From NCBI RefSeq assembly GCF_018145655.1, contig NZ_JAGSSY010000001.1:434001-498000 (forward strand): 64,000 bases of DNA, written 5' to 3'. Origin of the DNA: Campylobacter anatolicus (GTDB taxonomy: Bacteria > Campylobacterota > Campylobacteria > Campylobacterales > Campylobacteraceae). Shown in pieces: positions 51,372 to 60,700 of this stretch (positions within the stretch are counted from its first letter, which is position 1; each line of letters starts with the position of its first letter). The notes under the pieces are model-generated. The model saw only the letters and a program-made list of their open reading frames with translations, searched no databases and was not told the DNA's origin. The position numbers and the translations under genes were made by a program.

Positions 51372-52270
51372 GTAAAAAGGCTCTTATTTTAAGTGATGGC
51401 AGAAAAGGTCATGAAAACCAATCCATTGCATTTTGCAAGTATAAAAATTTAGATTATGAAATAGTTGAAGTTAAGTTTTGCAATAAAGCAGTTAAACTAC
51501 TTTCATATATGCTTGATTTTTTAGGGATTAGAGCTAGAATTTTTAATGCAGCTCAACCAAAAGGCGATAAATTTGATATTGTCGTGGGGACTGGGTCTGG
51601 GACGTATTATGCAGTAAAGTATTTTGCACGTAAATTTGGTGCAAAAAGTGTCGTGATGATGCTACCAAAGGGATATAAAAACGACTTTGATATAACATTT
51701 GTTATGCCACATGATAGTTATAAATTTACTCAAAATAACATCCTTTTACCTACGAATGCAAATTTTTGGGATGAGAACTCGCAGAGTTTTTACACGCCAA
51801 AGTCAAAGGCGATAGGCTTTATTATTGGTGGCGAGAACAAGGGGTTTGAGTTTAACAGTAGCGATGTCTTTGATGAGATAAAGGAGATAATGACTAAATT
51901 TAACGGATATAAATTTGTTGTTACAACATCGCCTAGAACGCCTATTGAGCTTGAAAAAAGGCTGATGAGTTTGGAGTTTGAATTTAGTGTTTTTTACTCA
52001 CAAAATCAGATAAATCCAATTAAGGATTTTTTAAACTATTGCGATCTTGTCTTTATCACATCAGATTCAACATCTATGATAAGCGAGGCCGTATGCAACG
52101 GTACGGCAGCGGTTGAAGTGATAAATAACAAAGGAAATAAATCACTAAAATATCAAAAATTTATCAAAAATTTACAAGATGGCGGATACCTCCACGTCTA
52201 TGACGGAAGTGTTATGCAAAATAGTAAAAAGATATCGTTAAAAGAGATATTTAAGGGCGTTAATATATGA
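51368..52270 (+). CDS. ELM1/GtrOC1-like (DUF1022) protein, probable glycosyltransferase
   Basis: This 300-residue protein begins with SKKALILSDGRKGHENQS, the N-terminal mark of the mitochondrial-fission ELM1 family (PF06258). It also has VVGTGSGTY and SDSTSMISEAVCNGT. Bacterial members often sit among LPS genes and have a GT-B-like fold, so a sugar transfer role is likely but unproven. It starts from GTG overlapping htrB and overlaps the next gene by 4 bases. Confidence 0.7.
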   Translation: MSKKALILSDGRKGHENQSIAFCKYKNLDYEIVEVKFCNKAVKLLSYMLDFLGIRARIFNAAQPKGDKFDIVVGTGSGTYYAVKYFARKFGAKSVVMMLPKGYKNDFDITFVMPHDSYKFTQNNILLPTNANFWDENSQSFYTPKSKAIGFIIGGENKGFEFNSSDVFDEIKEIMTKFNGYKFVVTTSPRTPIELEKRLMSLEFEFSVFYSQNQINPIKDFLNYCDLVFITSDSTSMISEAVCNGTAAVEVINNKGNKSLKYQKFIKNLQDGGYLHVYDGSVMQNSKKISLKEIFKGVNI

Positions 52271-53379
52271 AAATCGTACAAATTTTACCTGAGTTAAACG
52301 AAGGTGGCGTAGAGCGTGGCACGATCGATATGAACGCAGCTTTAGTGCAAAATGGCTTTAACTCAGTCGTGATAAGCAGTGGCGGAAAACTAGTAAAAGA
52401 TATCACAGATAACGGCGGACAGCATATAAAGTTAAACGTCTCAAGCAAAAATCCTTTCACATCTATAAGTCGTGCAAAAGCCCTAAAAAAGGCTCTTATT
52501 GAGCTAAAACCTGATATTATTCACGTTAGAAGCCGAGTGCCAGCGTGGCTTGTATATCTAGCAAATAAAGGGCTAAATTTTAAAGTCGTTAGCACTATCC
52601 ACGGACTAAACTCACCAAATTTTTATAGTGCCATTATGACAAAGGCTGACGCTTTAATCTGCGTAAGCAACTGCGTTAAAGAGCATATAATAAAGTATTT
52701 TCATGCCGATAAGAGTAAAATTTCTATAATCCCTCGCGGAGTTGAGTTAAATAAATTTAATCCACAAAATTTAGATACTAAATTTATACAAAATTTTCGC
52801 GATAAATATGCCATAAATAGCGATACATTCGTGGTCTCAAGTGTTGGTAGGATAACAGAGCTAAAAGATTATGAAACACTTATAAAAGGGATAAATGAGC
52901 TTAAAAATTCACATCCTATTAAGGTCTTTATAGTCGGCTCAGCACATCAAAAAAAGCAAGGATATCTGCTTAAGCTAAAAGATATGGTGGCAAGTTTTGG
53001 GTTAGAAAATGAGATAAATTTTACTGGAAATTTAGACAATATAGCCGAAATTTATGCCATTAGTAACGTAGTTGTCAGTAGCTCAAAAAAACCAGAAAGC
53101 TTTGGCAGGAGCGTAGCAGAGGCTATCGCACTAAACACACCTGTCGTTGCAAGTAACCACGGTGGAGTAAAAGACATCATTATAAAAGGCGTAAATGGCG
53201 ACTTTTTTGAGGTTGGAGACTTTAAAGAACTAAGCGAGAAAATTTTAAATACAAGAGGGCTAAAATTTGATGGATATGATTATATAAAAGAGAATTTTTC
53301 ATTTAATCAAATGTTTGAAAAAACGATAAAAATTTATAAGGATCTATATGAATACAACGCGAATCAAAGAGTATTTTAA
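52267..53379 (+). CDS. GT4 glycosyltransferase
   Basis: This 370-residue GT-B enzyme has VQILPELNEGGVERG, the site segment KPESFGRSVAEAIAL (E-x7-E) and ISIIPRGVELNKF. The beginning is of the group that builds LPS inner and outer core. Acceptor and donor are unknown. It overlaps its neighbours by 4 bases upstream and by 32 bases downstream. Confidence 0.85.
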   Translation: MKIVQILPELNEGGVERGTIDMNAALVQNGFNSVVISSGGKLVKDITDNGGQHIKLNVSSKNPFTSISRAKALKKALIELKPDIIHVRSRVPAWLVYLANKGLNFKVVSTIHGLNSPNFYSAIMTKADALICVSNCVKEHIIKYFHADKSKISIIPRGVELNKFNPQNLDTKFIQNFRDKYAINSDTFVVSSVGRITELKDYETLIKGINELKNSHPIKVFIVGSAHQKKQGYLLKLKDMVASFGLENEINFTGNLDNIAEIYAISNVVVSSSKKPESFGRSVAEAIALNTPVVASNHGGVKDIIIKGVNGDFFEVGDFKELSEKILNTRGLKFDGYDYIKENFSFNQMFEKTIKIYKDLYEYNANQRVF

Positions 53380-54520
53380 CAAGCCTTGGCAGATTTTATT
53401 ATATAAATTTTTGCTATTTACTTGGGTGGTGTCAATACCATTTAAAAATGTAGTTTATCAAATCTCTTTTGTGCTGTTAGATCTTTTTTTTATCGCTCAC
53501 GTGATATATCATAGAAATTTTAGCTGCATAAAAGAGATTTTATCAAATGTCAAATTTATAGCCATCTGTTTTTGTGGTGTTATACTATCTTTGATAATCT
53601 CAAACGCCTTAAACACAGAGTTTATCTCACAAAAAGCCTGGAGTAATACCGCTCTTTTTGTTTTTCGAACTGGACTTATTTTTATTGCACTTGGATATTT
53701 TTATAGGCTTAAATTTTTTAGCATAGATGAGATTATATTTGCTCTTTTAGCTGGGCTTAGCTTGGTTGGGCTTACAGCGATAGTTGCTATAGGACAAGAT
53801 CCTAGTATTATTTTTAATGTAACAGATGGGTTAACAGGCTCGCTTAGTAGTAGAACTATATTTGGTTTATTTGCAGGACTTGGACTGGTTTCAAGCTTTG
53901 TTTTAGTAAAAAACAAAGCTATCAAATCATCGTTAATCTTCATATTTTTATTTCTCACTATCTTCTCATTTGCACGTAGCTCTTGGGTGGCTAGTGGCGT
54001 TGCTATCTCTGTTTTTATCATATTAAATTTTAAAAATATAGGCAAAAAAGAGCTTATAACAGTTACGACTTTAGTTTTATTTGTAGTGATTTTATATCTT
54101 AGTTTTGACTCTTTTCAGCAAAGAGTATCTGCACTTATTAATCTAAATTCAAGTGGGCGATTTACGATATGGACTTACTCTATACAAATGATACAGCAAA
54201 GTCCTATTTTTGGTTATGGTTTAGATAGCTTTAGATATCTACCAAATACTCCTGCCCTGCAAAGAACTGACTTTAATGCTACTCATAACATTATCTTAGA
54301 GCTACTTCTTTACACTGGTGTATTTGGAGCCATTTTTTATCTTAGTCTTATATTTGCGACATTTTTAAAAGCTTACAAAAGTCAAAATTTTGCCATTTTC
54401 ACACTTTTTACCTATATGTTTGTATTGTGTTTGTTTGATTTTGGTGCATACTCCAAAGAGCCACAAAGTATAATAACGATATTTATATTTTTATTATACG
54501 CACATAAATTTAAGGAGTAA
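53348..54520 (+). CDS. O-antigen ligase/polymerase-like membrane protein
   Basis: This 390-residue protein has about 10-12 membrane helices and the Wzy_C-type block FARSSWVASG plus a periplasmic loop with GRFTIWTYSIQMIQQSPIFGYG, the region that holds the WaaL/Wzy catalytic residues. WaaL-like proteins join a lipid-linked glycan to lipid A-core, and Wzy-like ones polymerise it. These cannot be told apart here. The ATG has AAGGAT and lies inside the previous gene. Confidence 0.8.
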   Translation: MNTTRIKEYFNKPWQILLYKFLLFTWVVSIPFKNVVYQISFVLLDLFFIAHVIYHRNFSCIKEILSNVKFIAICFCGVILSLIISNALNTEFISQKAWSNTALFVFRTGLIFIALGYFYRLKFFSIDEIIFALLAGLSLVGLTAIVAIGQDPSIIFNVTDGLTGSLSSRTIFGLFAGLGLVSSFVLVKNKAIKSSLIFIFLFLTIFSFARSSWVASGVAISVFIILNFKNIGKKELITVTTLVLFVVILYLSFDSFQQRVSALINLNSSGRFTIWTYSIQMIQQSPIFGYGLDSFRYLPNTPALQRTDFNATHNIILELLLYTGVFGAIFYLSLIFATFLKAYKSQNFAIFTLFTYMFVLCLFDFGAYSKEPQSIITIFIFLLYAHKFKE

Positions 54521-54522
54521 AT

Positions 54523-55347
54523 TTGAGCCTTATCTTAGCCGTTATTTTGGCTATTTTTTTCATATTTTTTATTATATTTTCAGTGCGTTTTACTTGGTGG
54601 CGGAAGGGTATAAGCTACGAATTTCCACGCATTTTAATGTATCATATGATAAGCGATCATCTGCCTAAAAACGCATCTAAATTTAACAGGCTTCGTGTAA
54701 AACCAGAGGAGTTTGAAAGACAACTTATATGGCTTAAAAACAACGGCTTTAAAAGCTATACGCTAAATGAGCTTATAAATTTAAAGCACATTCAACCAAA
54801 ATCTATAGTGCTAACATTTGACGATGGTTACAAAGATAACTTTACAAACGCCTTTACTCTGCTTAAAAAATATGGCTTTAAAGCAACTATTTTTATCGTT
54901 ATTAACCGTTTTAATGCCGACTGGGCTAGCGATAAAGACACTAAAAATAAAAGTACTGAGCTAAACGCTGAGCCTATGTTAAGCAATGAAGATGTTCGCG
55001 AGATGATAGCTAGTGGGCTTATAGAGATCGGCTCACATACGCTTAATCACGTAAATCTGCCAACACTAACCGAAACTCAAAAAGCAAATGAGATAAAAAA
55101 TTCAAAAGAGCAGATAGAGAAAATTTTTAGTATAAGTTGCAATACTTTTGCATATCCATTTGGCTTTTTTGACGATGCTAGCGTCTTGGCAGTTAAAAAT
55201 GCAAACTACACCGCAGCTGTAACTACACAAAATGACGTTTACGACAGACAAAAATACTCAAATTTTAAGATCCCACGCATAATGATAAGTGGCAGACAGG
55301 GACTTTTAGCCTTCATTTTAAAGATAAAAAATGGACGTGCGAGATGA
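54523..55347 (+). CDS. NodB-type polysaccharide deacetylase (copy 1)
   Basis: This 274-residue protein has one N-terminal membrane helix (about 3-22) followed by RFTWWRKG. The NodB fold then has ILMYHMIS, TFDDGYKDNF (catalytic Asp and metal Asp), EIGSHTLNHVNL (His-X3-His metal ligands) and FAYPFGFFDD. It would remove N-acetyl groups from a sugar. Positive residues just after the helix suggest that the catalytic domain faces the cytoplasm. It starts from TTG with AAGGAG. It is a paralogue of the 58393 gene. Confidence 0.85.
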   Translation: MSLILAVILAIFFIFFIIFSVRFTWWRKGISYEFPRILMYHMISDHLPKNASKFNRLRVKPEEFERQLIWLKNNGFKSYTLNELINLKHIQPKSIVLTFDDGYKDNFTNAFTLLKKYGFKATIFIVINRFNADWASDKDTKNKSTELNAEPMLSNEDVREMIASGLIEIGSHTLNHVNLPTLTETQKANEIKNSKEQIEKIFSISCNTFAYPFGFFDDASVLAVKNANYTAAVTTQNDVYDRQKYSNFKIPRIMISGRQGLLAFILKIKNGRAR

Positions 55348-56318
55348 ATATAGCCCTATTTTCTTGCTCTGCTATGTTTGGTGGTGTTGAAAAGATCATT
55401 GTTGATAGTGCAAATGAGCTTAGTAAAAGCGAAGATGTCTTAGTTATTGTGCCAAATGCGTGTAGTTTTCGCAAAAAATTTGATAAAAAAGTCCAAATTT
55501 ATGAGTATCGTGGACTTGATAAACGTTACAATCCATTTTTATATCTCGAGATCGCTAAAATTTTAAGAAATTTTAAAGTCCAAATTCTGCATACGCATGG
55601 AGCAAAGGCGACACAAATGGGCTTTTTGCTATCTAAATTTATGAGCTTTACACTCGTTGCAACTAAGCATAATAATCGCAAAGGTAAAATTTTTAACCGC
55701 GTTAAAAATATCATCAGCGTCTCAAAAGCAGTTGCAAAAACTATAAACCATGAGAGCAAAACGATATATTTTGGTATAAATCCAAAGACCATCATACAAA
55801 ATTTACCCGACAAATTTTGCATAACAGCCGTTGGTAGACTAGATAAGATAAAGGGCTTTGATCTGCTTATAAAAAGTGTAGCGGAACTTAAATTTGATTT
55901 TATTTTGCGTATTGTTGGTGCCGGATCAGAGCAAAAAAACTTAAAAGCTTTAATTAATAGTTTAAATTTAAATTCTAAAGTTAAAATGCTTGGTTTTAGA
56001 GACGATATAGATGAGCTTTTAGCTACTTCACACCTGCAAGTTATTAGCTCACATTTTGAAGGTATGCCTATAAATTTAATAGAAGGCATATTTTATTCGC
56101 CTATTATTATCTCTACGAACGTCGGCGGTATAGGTGAAATCTTGGATAAAAATTTCTTAATAACACATGAAAATATGAGTGAAAAGATCACTGAAATCTA
56201 TAATAATTACAATATAAAAAAAGCAGAATTTATCAATGCTCACGATAAATTTAAAGAGATTTTAACACTTGAAAATTATATTTTAAATTTAAAGCAATAT
56301 TATAAGGATATTTTGTGA
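55344..56318 (+). CDS. GT4 glycosyltransferase, short form (copy A)
   Basis: This 324-residue GT-B enzyme begins MNIALFSCSAMFGGVEKI. It has AVGRLDKIKGFDLLIKSVAELKFDF and the E-x7-E region HFEGMPINLIEGIFYSP. The same blocks (LAKVKGWDLLIKALAQVKFDF and EEGLSIALIEGVFYSK) occur in the gene at 57370, so the two are duplicates. Each sits beside a NodB deacetylase. Substrates unknown. Confidence 0.82.
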   Translation: MNIALFSCSAMFGGVEKIIVDSANELSKSEDVLVIVPNACSFRKKFDKKVQIYEYRGLDKRYNPFLYLEIAKILRNFKVQILHTHGAKATQMGFLLSKFMSFTLVATKHNNRKGKIFNRVKNIISVSKAVAKTINHESKTIYFGINPKTIIQNLPDKFCITAVGRLDKIKGFDLLIKSVAELKFDFILRIVGAGSEQKNLKALINSLNLNSKVKMLGFRDDIDELLATSHLQVISSHFEGMPINLIEGIFYSPIIISTNVGGIGEILDKNFLITHENMSEKITEIYNNYNIKKAEFINAHDKFKEILTLENYILNLKQYYKDIL

Positions 56319-57373
56319 AACAGCTAAAAATAGTGCATTGCAGTATCTTTAACGAAAACGAAAATGGTAACTTTTTTTATGGGCTTGAAAGAAAAATATC
56401 GCACGGGCTTATCCGAAATGGACACTTCGTTTATGACTTTAGCTATCGTGACTGGGAGCGAAATTTAAGATTTTTAAGGATAAAAAATAGTGGTTTAAAA
56501 AGCATGAATGATAAGCTTTTTGAAATTTGTAAAAATATAAAAGCTGATATTTTGCTGATAGGTAAAGCTGAAAAGATCGAGCTAAATACACTAAAACGTA
56601 TAAAAAGTGAGCTTTCAAATATAAAAATCGTGCAGTGGTATGTAGATCATTTACAAGAAAATAGCGAATTTTTTGAAAAATTTAATACAATAGACACATT
56701 TTTTCACGCAAATGCTCTGCATCTGCAAAGACTATCAAATGAGTACAAAAATACAGTGTTTTCATTTTTTCCAAATATCTCAGACTCTGCGTTTGACAAA
56801 TTTAAACAATTACCAAAAGTCGTTGATGTCATATATATCGCACGTGATTACAAAGAGGACGTTAGACATAAATTTGCTACACTTTTAGACGAATTTTGCA
56901 AAAAAAATAGTATAAATCATAAAATTTACGCTAGTTTGGGTAATAATAGTATCTTTGGTGATGAGTTTAATGTGGCGGTAAATAGTGCTAAAATAGCTAT
57001 AAATTTTAACCGAGATGATGAGCTTGAGTGCAAAAATGCAAATAAATTGCTTGGAGCGTCTGATAGGATGGCTCAGTTTATGGGGTGCGGAGCTTGCACC
57101 TTTAGCCCCCAAATAGCTGGTTTTGAGAAACTTTTTGAGCCTAGTCGTGATATAGTTTATTTTAACAGTGTTGATGATTGTTTTAAAAAAATCAAAGAGT
57201 ATCTTAAAGATGATAAATATACCGCCATCGCCGAACAAGGACGCCAAAAAGCCTTAAAAATCGTTAACGCAACTCGTGTAAGTAAATTTATGTTAGAAGT
57301 TGCATTTGGTGAAAAACTAAGCGAAGACTACGAGTGGAGCGAGTATAAATTTAAAAATGGAGCTGCGATATGA
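56315..57373 (+). CDS. CgeB-like glycosyltransferase
   Basis: This 352-residue protein starts from GTG behind TAAGGAT. It has KIVQWYVDHL, VVDVIYIARDYKEDVR, INFNRDDELECKNANKLLGA and the C-terminal DRMAQFMGCGACTFSP, resembling CgeB/DUF3880 transferases whose last domain is a GT4-like donor site. Function in the LOS is inferred from place. It overlaps each neighbour by 4 bases. Confidence 0.65.
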   Translation: MKQLKIVHCSIFNENENGNFFYGLERKISHGLIRNGHFVYDFSYRDWERNLRFLRIKNSGLKSMNDKLFEICKNIKADILLIGKAEKIELNTLKRIKSELSNIKIVQWYVDHLQENSEFFEKFNTIDTFFHANALHLQRLSNEYKNTVFSFFPNISDSAFDKFKQLPKVVDVIYIARDYKEDVRHKFATLLDEFCKKNSINHKIYASLGNNSIFGDEFNVAVNSAKIAINFNRDDELECKNANKLLGASDRMAQFMGCGACTFSPQIAGFEKLFEPSRDIVYFNSVDDCFKKIKEYLKDDKYTAIAEQGRQKALKIVNATRVSKFMLEVAFGEKLSEDYEWSEYKFKNGAAI

Positions 57374-58377
57374 AAATACTACAAACTCTCCATTGGACGC
57401 AGTTTGCGGGGACAGAAAAGGTATGTGTCGATCTTTGTAATGAGTTTGCAAGTAACGGACACGAGGTGTTTTTGCTTACAAATGACAAGATCAAGCCCTA
57501 CATAAATGAGAAAGTCAAATTTATAGAGCTTGACTTTGAGAAAAATCGCTATAATCCGATATTTTTATACAGTGTCGCAAAGCTCATTAAACACATAAAA
57601 CCTAACGTTATACACTGCCACAATACAAAAGAGCTAGAAGTAATGTGTAACGCACGAACTTTTATGAAAGCTTACATACCGATAGTAGCTACAAGACACA
57701 ATGCCGAAATGAAAAAAAAGTATAAAAAAGCCGATCTAGCCATCGGTGTTTCAAAAGAGACTATGAACTTTTTAAATGCAAGGCAAAATATACTTATAGA
57801 AAATGGAACGCCTTTTAAAAAGCCAAAAAAAATTAGCTTAAACAATAAATTTAATATTATTGGAATTGGTAGATTAGCTAAAGTTAAAGGCTGGGATTTA
57901 CTTATAAAAGCTTTAGCTCAAGTTAAATTTGATTTTGAGCTTATACTTTTAGGCGAAGGCACAGAAAAATATAATCTGCAAAGACTATGTAATGAACTAA
58001 ATATACAAGATAAAGTATATTTTAAAGGTTTTGTGACTAATGTCAATGATTATATATTTTCATCTGATATGCAAGTTATTGCTTCAATAGAAGAGGGATT
58101 GTCAATAGCACTAATAGAGGGTGTATTTTACTCAAAACTTCTCATAGCCTCAGATATAGCAAATCATAAAGAAATTTTAGGTGATGAATTAGTATTTGAT
58201 AGAGATGAGAAAATTTTAGCTAAAAAGCTTACTGAAATTTACGAGAATTACGATAAATTCGTCCATATTTTTGCCAAAACAAAAGAGACAAAAGAGCAAT
58301 ACAGTATAAAAACTATGGCACAAAAGTATCTAAAAGCCTATGAGAGCGTGATAAAAAATGAGCCACTAGGCACTTGA
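57370..58377 (+). CDS. GT4 glycosyltransferase, short form (copy B)
   Basis: This 335-residue GT-B enzyme begins MKILQTLHWTQFAGTEKVCV and has GIGRLAKVKGWDLLIKALA and EEGLSIALIEGVFYSKL. It is a duplicate of the 55344 gene, sharing the central NRYNP/KRYNP, VATRH/VATKH and ALIEG/NLIEG blocks. It is followed after 15 bases by the second NodB gene. Confidence 0.82.
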   Translation: MKILQTLHWTQFAGTEKVCVDLCNEFASNGHEVFLLTNDKIKPYINEKVKFIELDFEKNRYNPIFLYSVAKLIKHIKPNVIHCHNTKELEVMCNARTFMKAYIPIVATRHNAEMKKKYKKADLAIGVSKETMNFLNARQNILIENGTPFKKPKKISLNNKFNIIGIGRLAKVKGWDLLIKALAQVKFDFELILLGEGTEKYNLQRLCNELNIQDKVYFKGFVTNVNDYIFSSDMQVIASIEEGLSIALIEGVFYSKLLIASDIANHKEILGDELVFDRDEKILAKKLTEIYENYDKFVHIFAKTKETKEQYSIKTMAQKYLKAYESVIKNEPLGT

Positions 58378-58392
58378 TGGGATAGATAAAAG

Positions 58393-59172
58393 ATGAGTAT
58401 TATTTATACACTTTTGGCTTTAGCATTTATCATATTTTCATTACGTTACAATTGGTGGAGAGTGCCTCAAAGCCACACAAAAGCAAGAGTGCTGATGTAT
58501 CACTCTATAAGTGAGCATATGGGCGAAAAATTTGATAAATGGCGTGTGAAACCAAAAGATTTTGAATCTCAGATGAGATATTTAAGCAAAAATGGTTTTA
58601 AAAGCTACTTTATAAGTGAGCTAGTAGCACTTAAAAATTTGCCACCAAAGGCCTTCTGTATCACATTTGATGATGGTTATGCAGACAACTACACAAATGC
58701 TTTTGAAATTTTAAGGCGTTTTAATCTAAAAGCCACTATATATCTTGTACCAAATAAAGAGCAAAATTACTGGGAAAAGGGGCTAAAGCACCATTTGCAA
58801 ATGCTAGATAATAAGCAAATAATTGCTTTGCAAAACTCAGGTTTAGTAGAGTTTGGAGCTCACACGCTAAACCACGTAAATCTCACAAAAATCAATCCAA
58901 ACGATGCTCAAATAGAACTAAAAAACTCAAAAGAGCAAGTTGAAAAACTCACAGGTAAAAGTTGCGTAAGTCTAGCCTATCCTTACGGTAAATTTGATGA
59001 AAATATCGTGCGTATCGCGAAAGAAGTAGGCTACACAAACGCTGTCATCGTCAAACGCGGACTTTATGAGATAGGTGATGATAAATTTATGATAAAACGT
59101 ATCGGAGTGCTAGGCACAGAAAGCTTTTTTGACTTTTGGCTTAAATTTAGTAGAATTAGGAATAAAATATGA
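58393..59172 (+). CDS. NodB-type polysaccharide deacetylase (copy 2)
   Basis: This 259-residue protein has an N-terminal helix (3-17) followed by RYNWWRVP, then VLMYHSISEH, TFDDGYADNYTNAFEIL, EFGAHTLNHVNL and LAYPYGKFDEN, all NodB active-site elements. It shares the whole framework with copy 1 (the WW pair, RVKP, the FDDGY and HTLNHVNL blocks) but has diverged clearly between residues 95 and 140. This fits duplication followed by specialisation on another sugar. Confidence 0.85.
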   Translation: MSIIYTLLALAFIIFSLRYNWWRVPQSHTKARVLMYHSISEHMGEKFDKWRVKPKDFESQMRYLSKNGFKSYFISELVALKNLPPKAFCITFDDGYADNYTNAFEILRRFNLKATIYLVPNKEQNYWEKGLKHHLQMLDNKQIIALQNSGLVEFGAHTLNHVNLTKINPNDAQIELKNSKEQVEKLTGKSCVSLAYPYGKFDENIVRIAKEVGYTNAVIVKRGLYEIGDDKFMIKRIGVLGTESFFDFWLKFSRIRNKI

Positions 59173-59918
59173 TAAAAGCTTCAGTTTTTATAATCACAAA
59201 AAATGAAGAAAAACATATAAAAAGAGTGCTTGAAAGTGTAAAAGACTTTGATGAGATAGTTATCGTTGATAGCGGAAGTACTGATAATACACTAAATATA
59301 GCTAAAAACTACACTACAAATATAACTCATCAAGACTTTTTAGGCTACTCACAACAAAAAGAATTTGCTAAAAATTTATGTAAAAACGAGTGGGTTTTAA
59401 ACCTTGACGCAGACGAAGAGCTAAGCAGTGAGCTAAAAAATGAGATAATCAAAACAATAGCTAACGACGATACAGACGCACTTGAAGTTAATATATCAAG
59501 TCAGTATCTAGGACGTTTTCCACATAGGCTTTGTAAATTTATAACTCGTATAAGATTTTTTAAACGCTCACTTGGTTTTTATCCTAAAAAGCTAGTGCAT
59601 GAAAGTATCAAATTTACCGGACAAGTAAAAAAAAGTAATAACTTTATCTATGATTACGGCAGTAACGAATTAAATACACACATAGACAAGATAAATGCTT
59701 ACTCAACACTACGTGCTATAGAAAAATTTCAGAAGCATAAAAGTTTTTCGATCATAAAGCTCGTATTTATCTTTCCACTAGCATTTTGCAAATCATACAT
59801 AATAAAACGAAATTTTTTAAATGGAGTTAGCGGCTTTATATCTGCCACCAATCTCGCCTTTTATGCATTTTTAAAAGAAGCAAAGCTTTATGAGGCATAT
59901 CTTAAGGATAAATTATGA
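59169..59918 (+). CDS. GT2 glycosyltransferase, WaaE/LgtF-like
   Basis: This 249-residue GT-A enzyme has ASVFIITKNEEKHIKRVL, VIVDSGSTDNTL and the metal site LNLDADEELS. It resembles WaaE/KdtX and the N-terminal half of C. jejuni LgtF, which add glucose to heptose in the core. It is the last gene of the operon, and its end overlaps the convergent GT25 gene by 6 bases. Confidence 0.85.
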   Translation: MIKASVFIITKNEEKHIKRVLESVKDFDEIVIVDSGSTDNTLNIAKNYTTNITHQDFLGYSQQKEFAKNLCKNEWVLNLDADEELSSELKNEIIKTIANDDTDALEVNISSQYLGRFPHRLCKFITRIRFFKRSLGFYPKKLVHESIKFTGQVKKSNNFIYDYGSNELNTHIDKINAYSTLRAIEKFQKHKSFSIIKLVFIFPLAFCKSYIIKRNFLNGVSGFISATNLAFYAFLKEAKLYEAYLKDKL

Positions 59919-60683
59919 TCTAAAAATCATCTCATTTTTATCAAAATATCTATAAAACAAGCACCTTAATCTTGTTATGGCTCTACGCCATTTTGGCCTA
60001 GAAAGCATCTTATATACAGTACTCTTAGTATCTCTTTCTGTCTGTATGCCAGAGTTACTTATGTCATCTGGATGGCTAAAAATATCTGCAAAATACATCT
60101 TTATATTTTGATGTGATAGCGTTATATCCCAAGCGTCAGCTAAAGTGTAATTTATATTTTTATAAAAATTTAGCAAATTTTCAGCAGATTTTCGTGTAAT
60201 GATATATGCAGTCGTTCGAAATATATAACGATAGCTATATATAGGAACTAAAAATAAATCATCACAAATTCGCCTACCAAAAGCACTAAAACGACTGTCT
60301 AAACCATCTTGTGCTCCACATATTAGTATTGAATTTTCACTGATATTTTTTAACATATCAAATGCTTTAAATATCCCTTCATCATTACCTATCACATCAT
60401 CTTCTAAAACAAGAGCATATGGTGCAGATCCTGATAAAAATTTCTCATAAACTTTTATATGAGAAAGTGTGCAACCAAGCTCAGATGGACTTAAAATTTG
60501 TGGAGTTTTATAGTTTGCTGCGATACTTGGAAGCACAGCATCATAATAATCCTTTGCGTTTAATATCCTGCCATCAACTGCGTCTACTATCTCAAATTTA
60601 TCATAGTTTTTAAAGATTTTTTGTAAATTTTCTCTACGCAATTCATCACGTTGCAAGGAGACAACATAAACAGGATATTTCAA
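59913..60683 (-). CDS. GT25-family glycosyltransferase (copy 2)
   Basis: This 256-residue protein has MKYPVYVVSLQRDELRREN, LSPSELGCTLSHIKVYE, the acidic VLEDDVIGNDEG and IFSHPDDISNSG. It is a paralogue of the gene at 42537. It is read on the minus strand after mqo (17-base gap), converging with the LOS operon. The pair flanks the pgl/LOS glycan region from both ends. Likely a LOS galactosyl- or glucosyltransferase. Confidence 0.82.
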   Translation of the reverse strand: MKYPVYVVSLQRDELRRENLQKIFKNYDKFEIVDAVDGRILNAKDYYDAVLPSIAANYKTPQILSPSELGCTLSHIKVYEKFLSGSAPYALVLEDDVIGNDEGIFKAFDMLKNISENSILICGAQDGLDSRFSAFGRRICDDLFLVPIYSYRYIFRTTAYIITRKSAENLLNFYKNINYTLADAWDITLSHQNIKMYFADIFSHPDDISNSGIQTERDTKSTVYKMLSRPKWRRAITRLRCLFYRYFDKNEMIFRS

Positions 60684-60700
60684 AATTTTATCCCCGAAAA

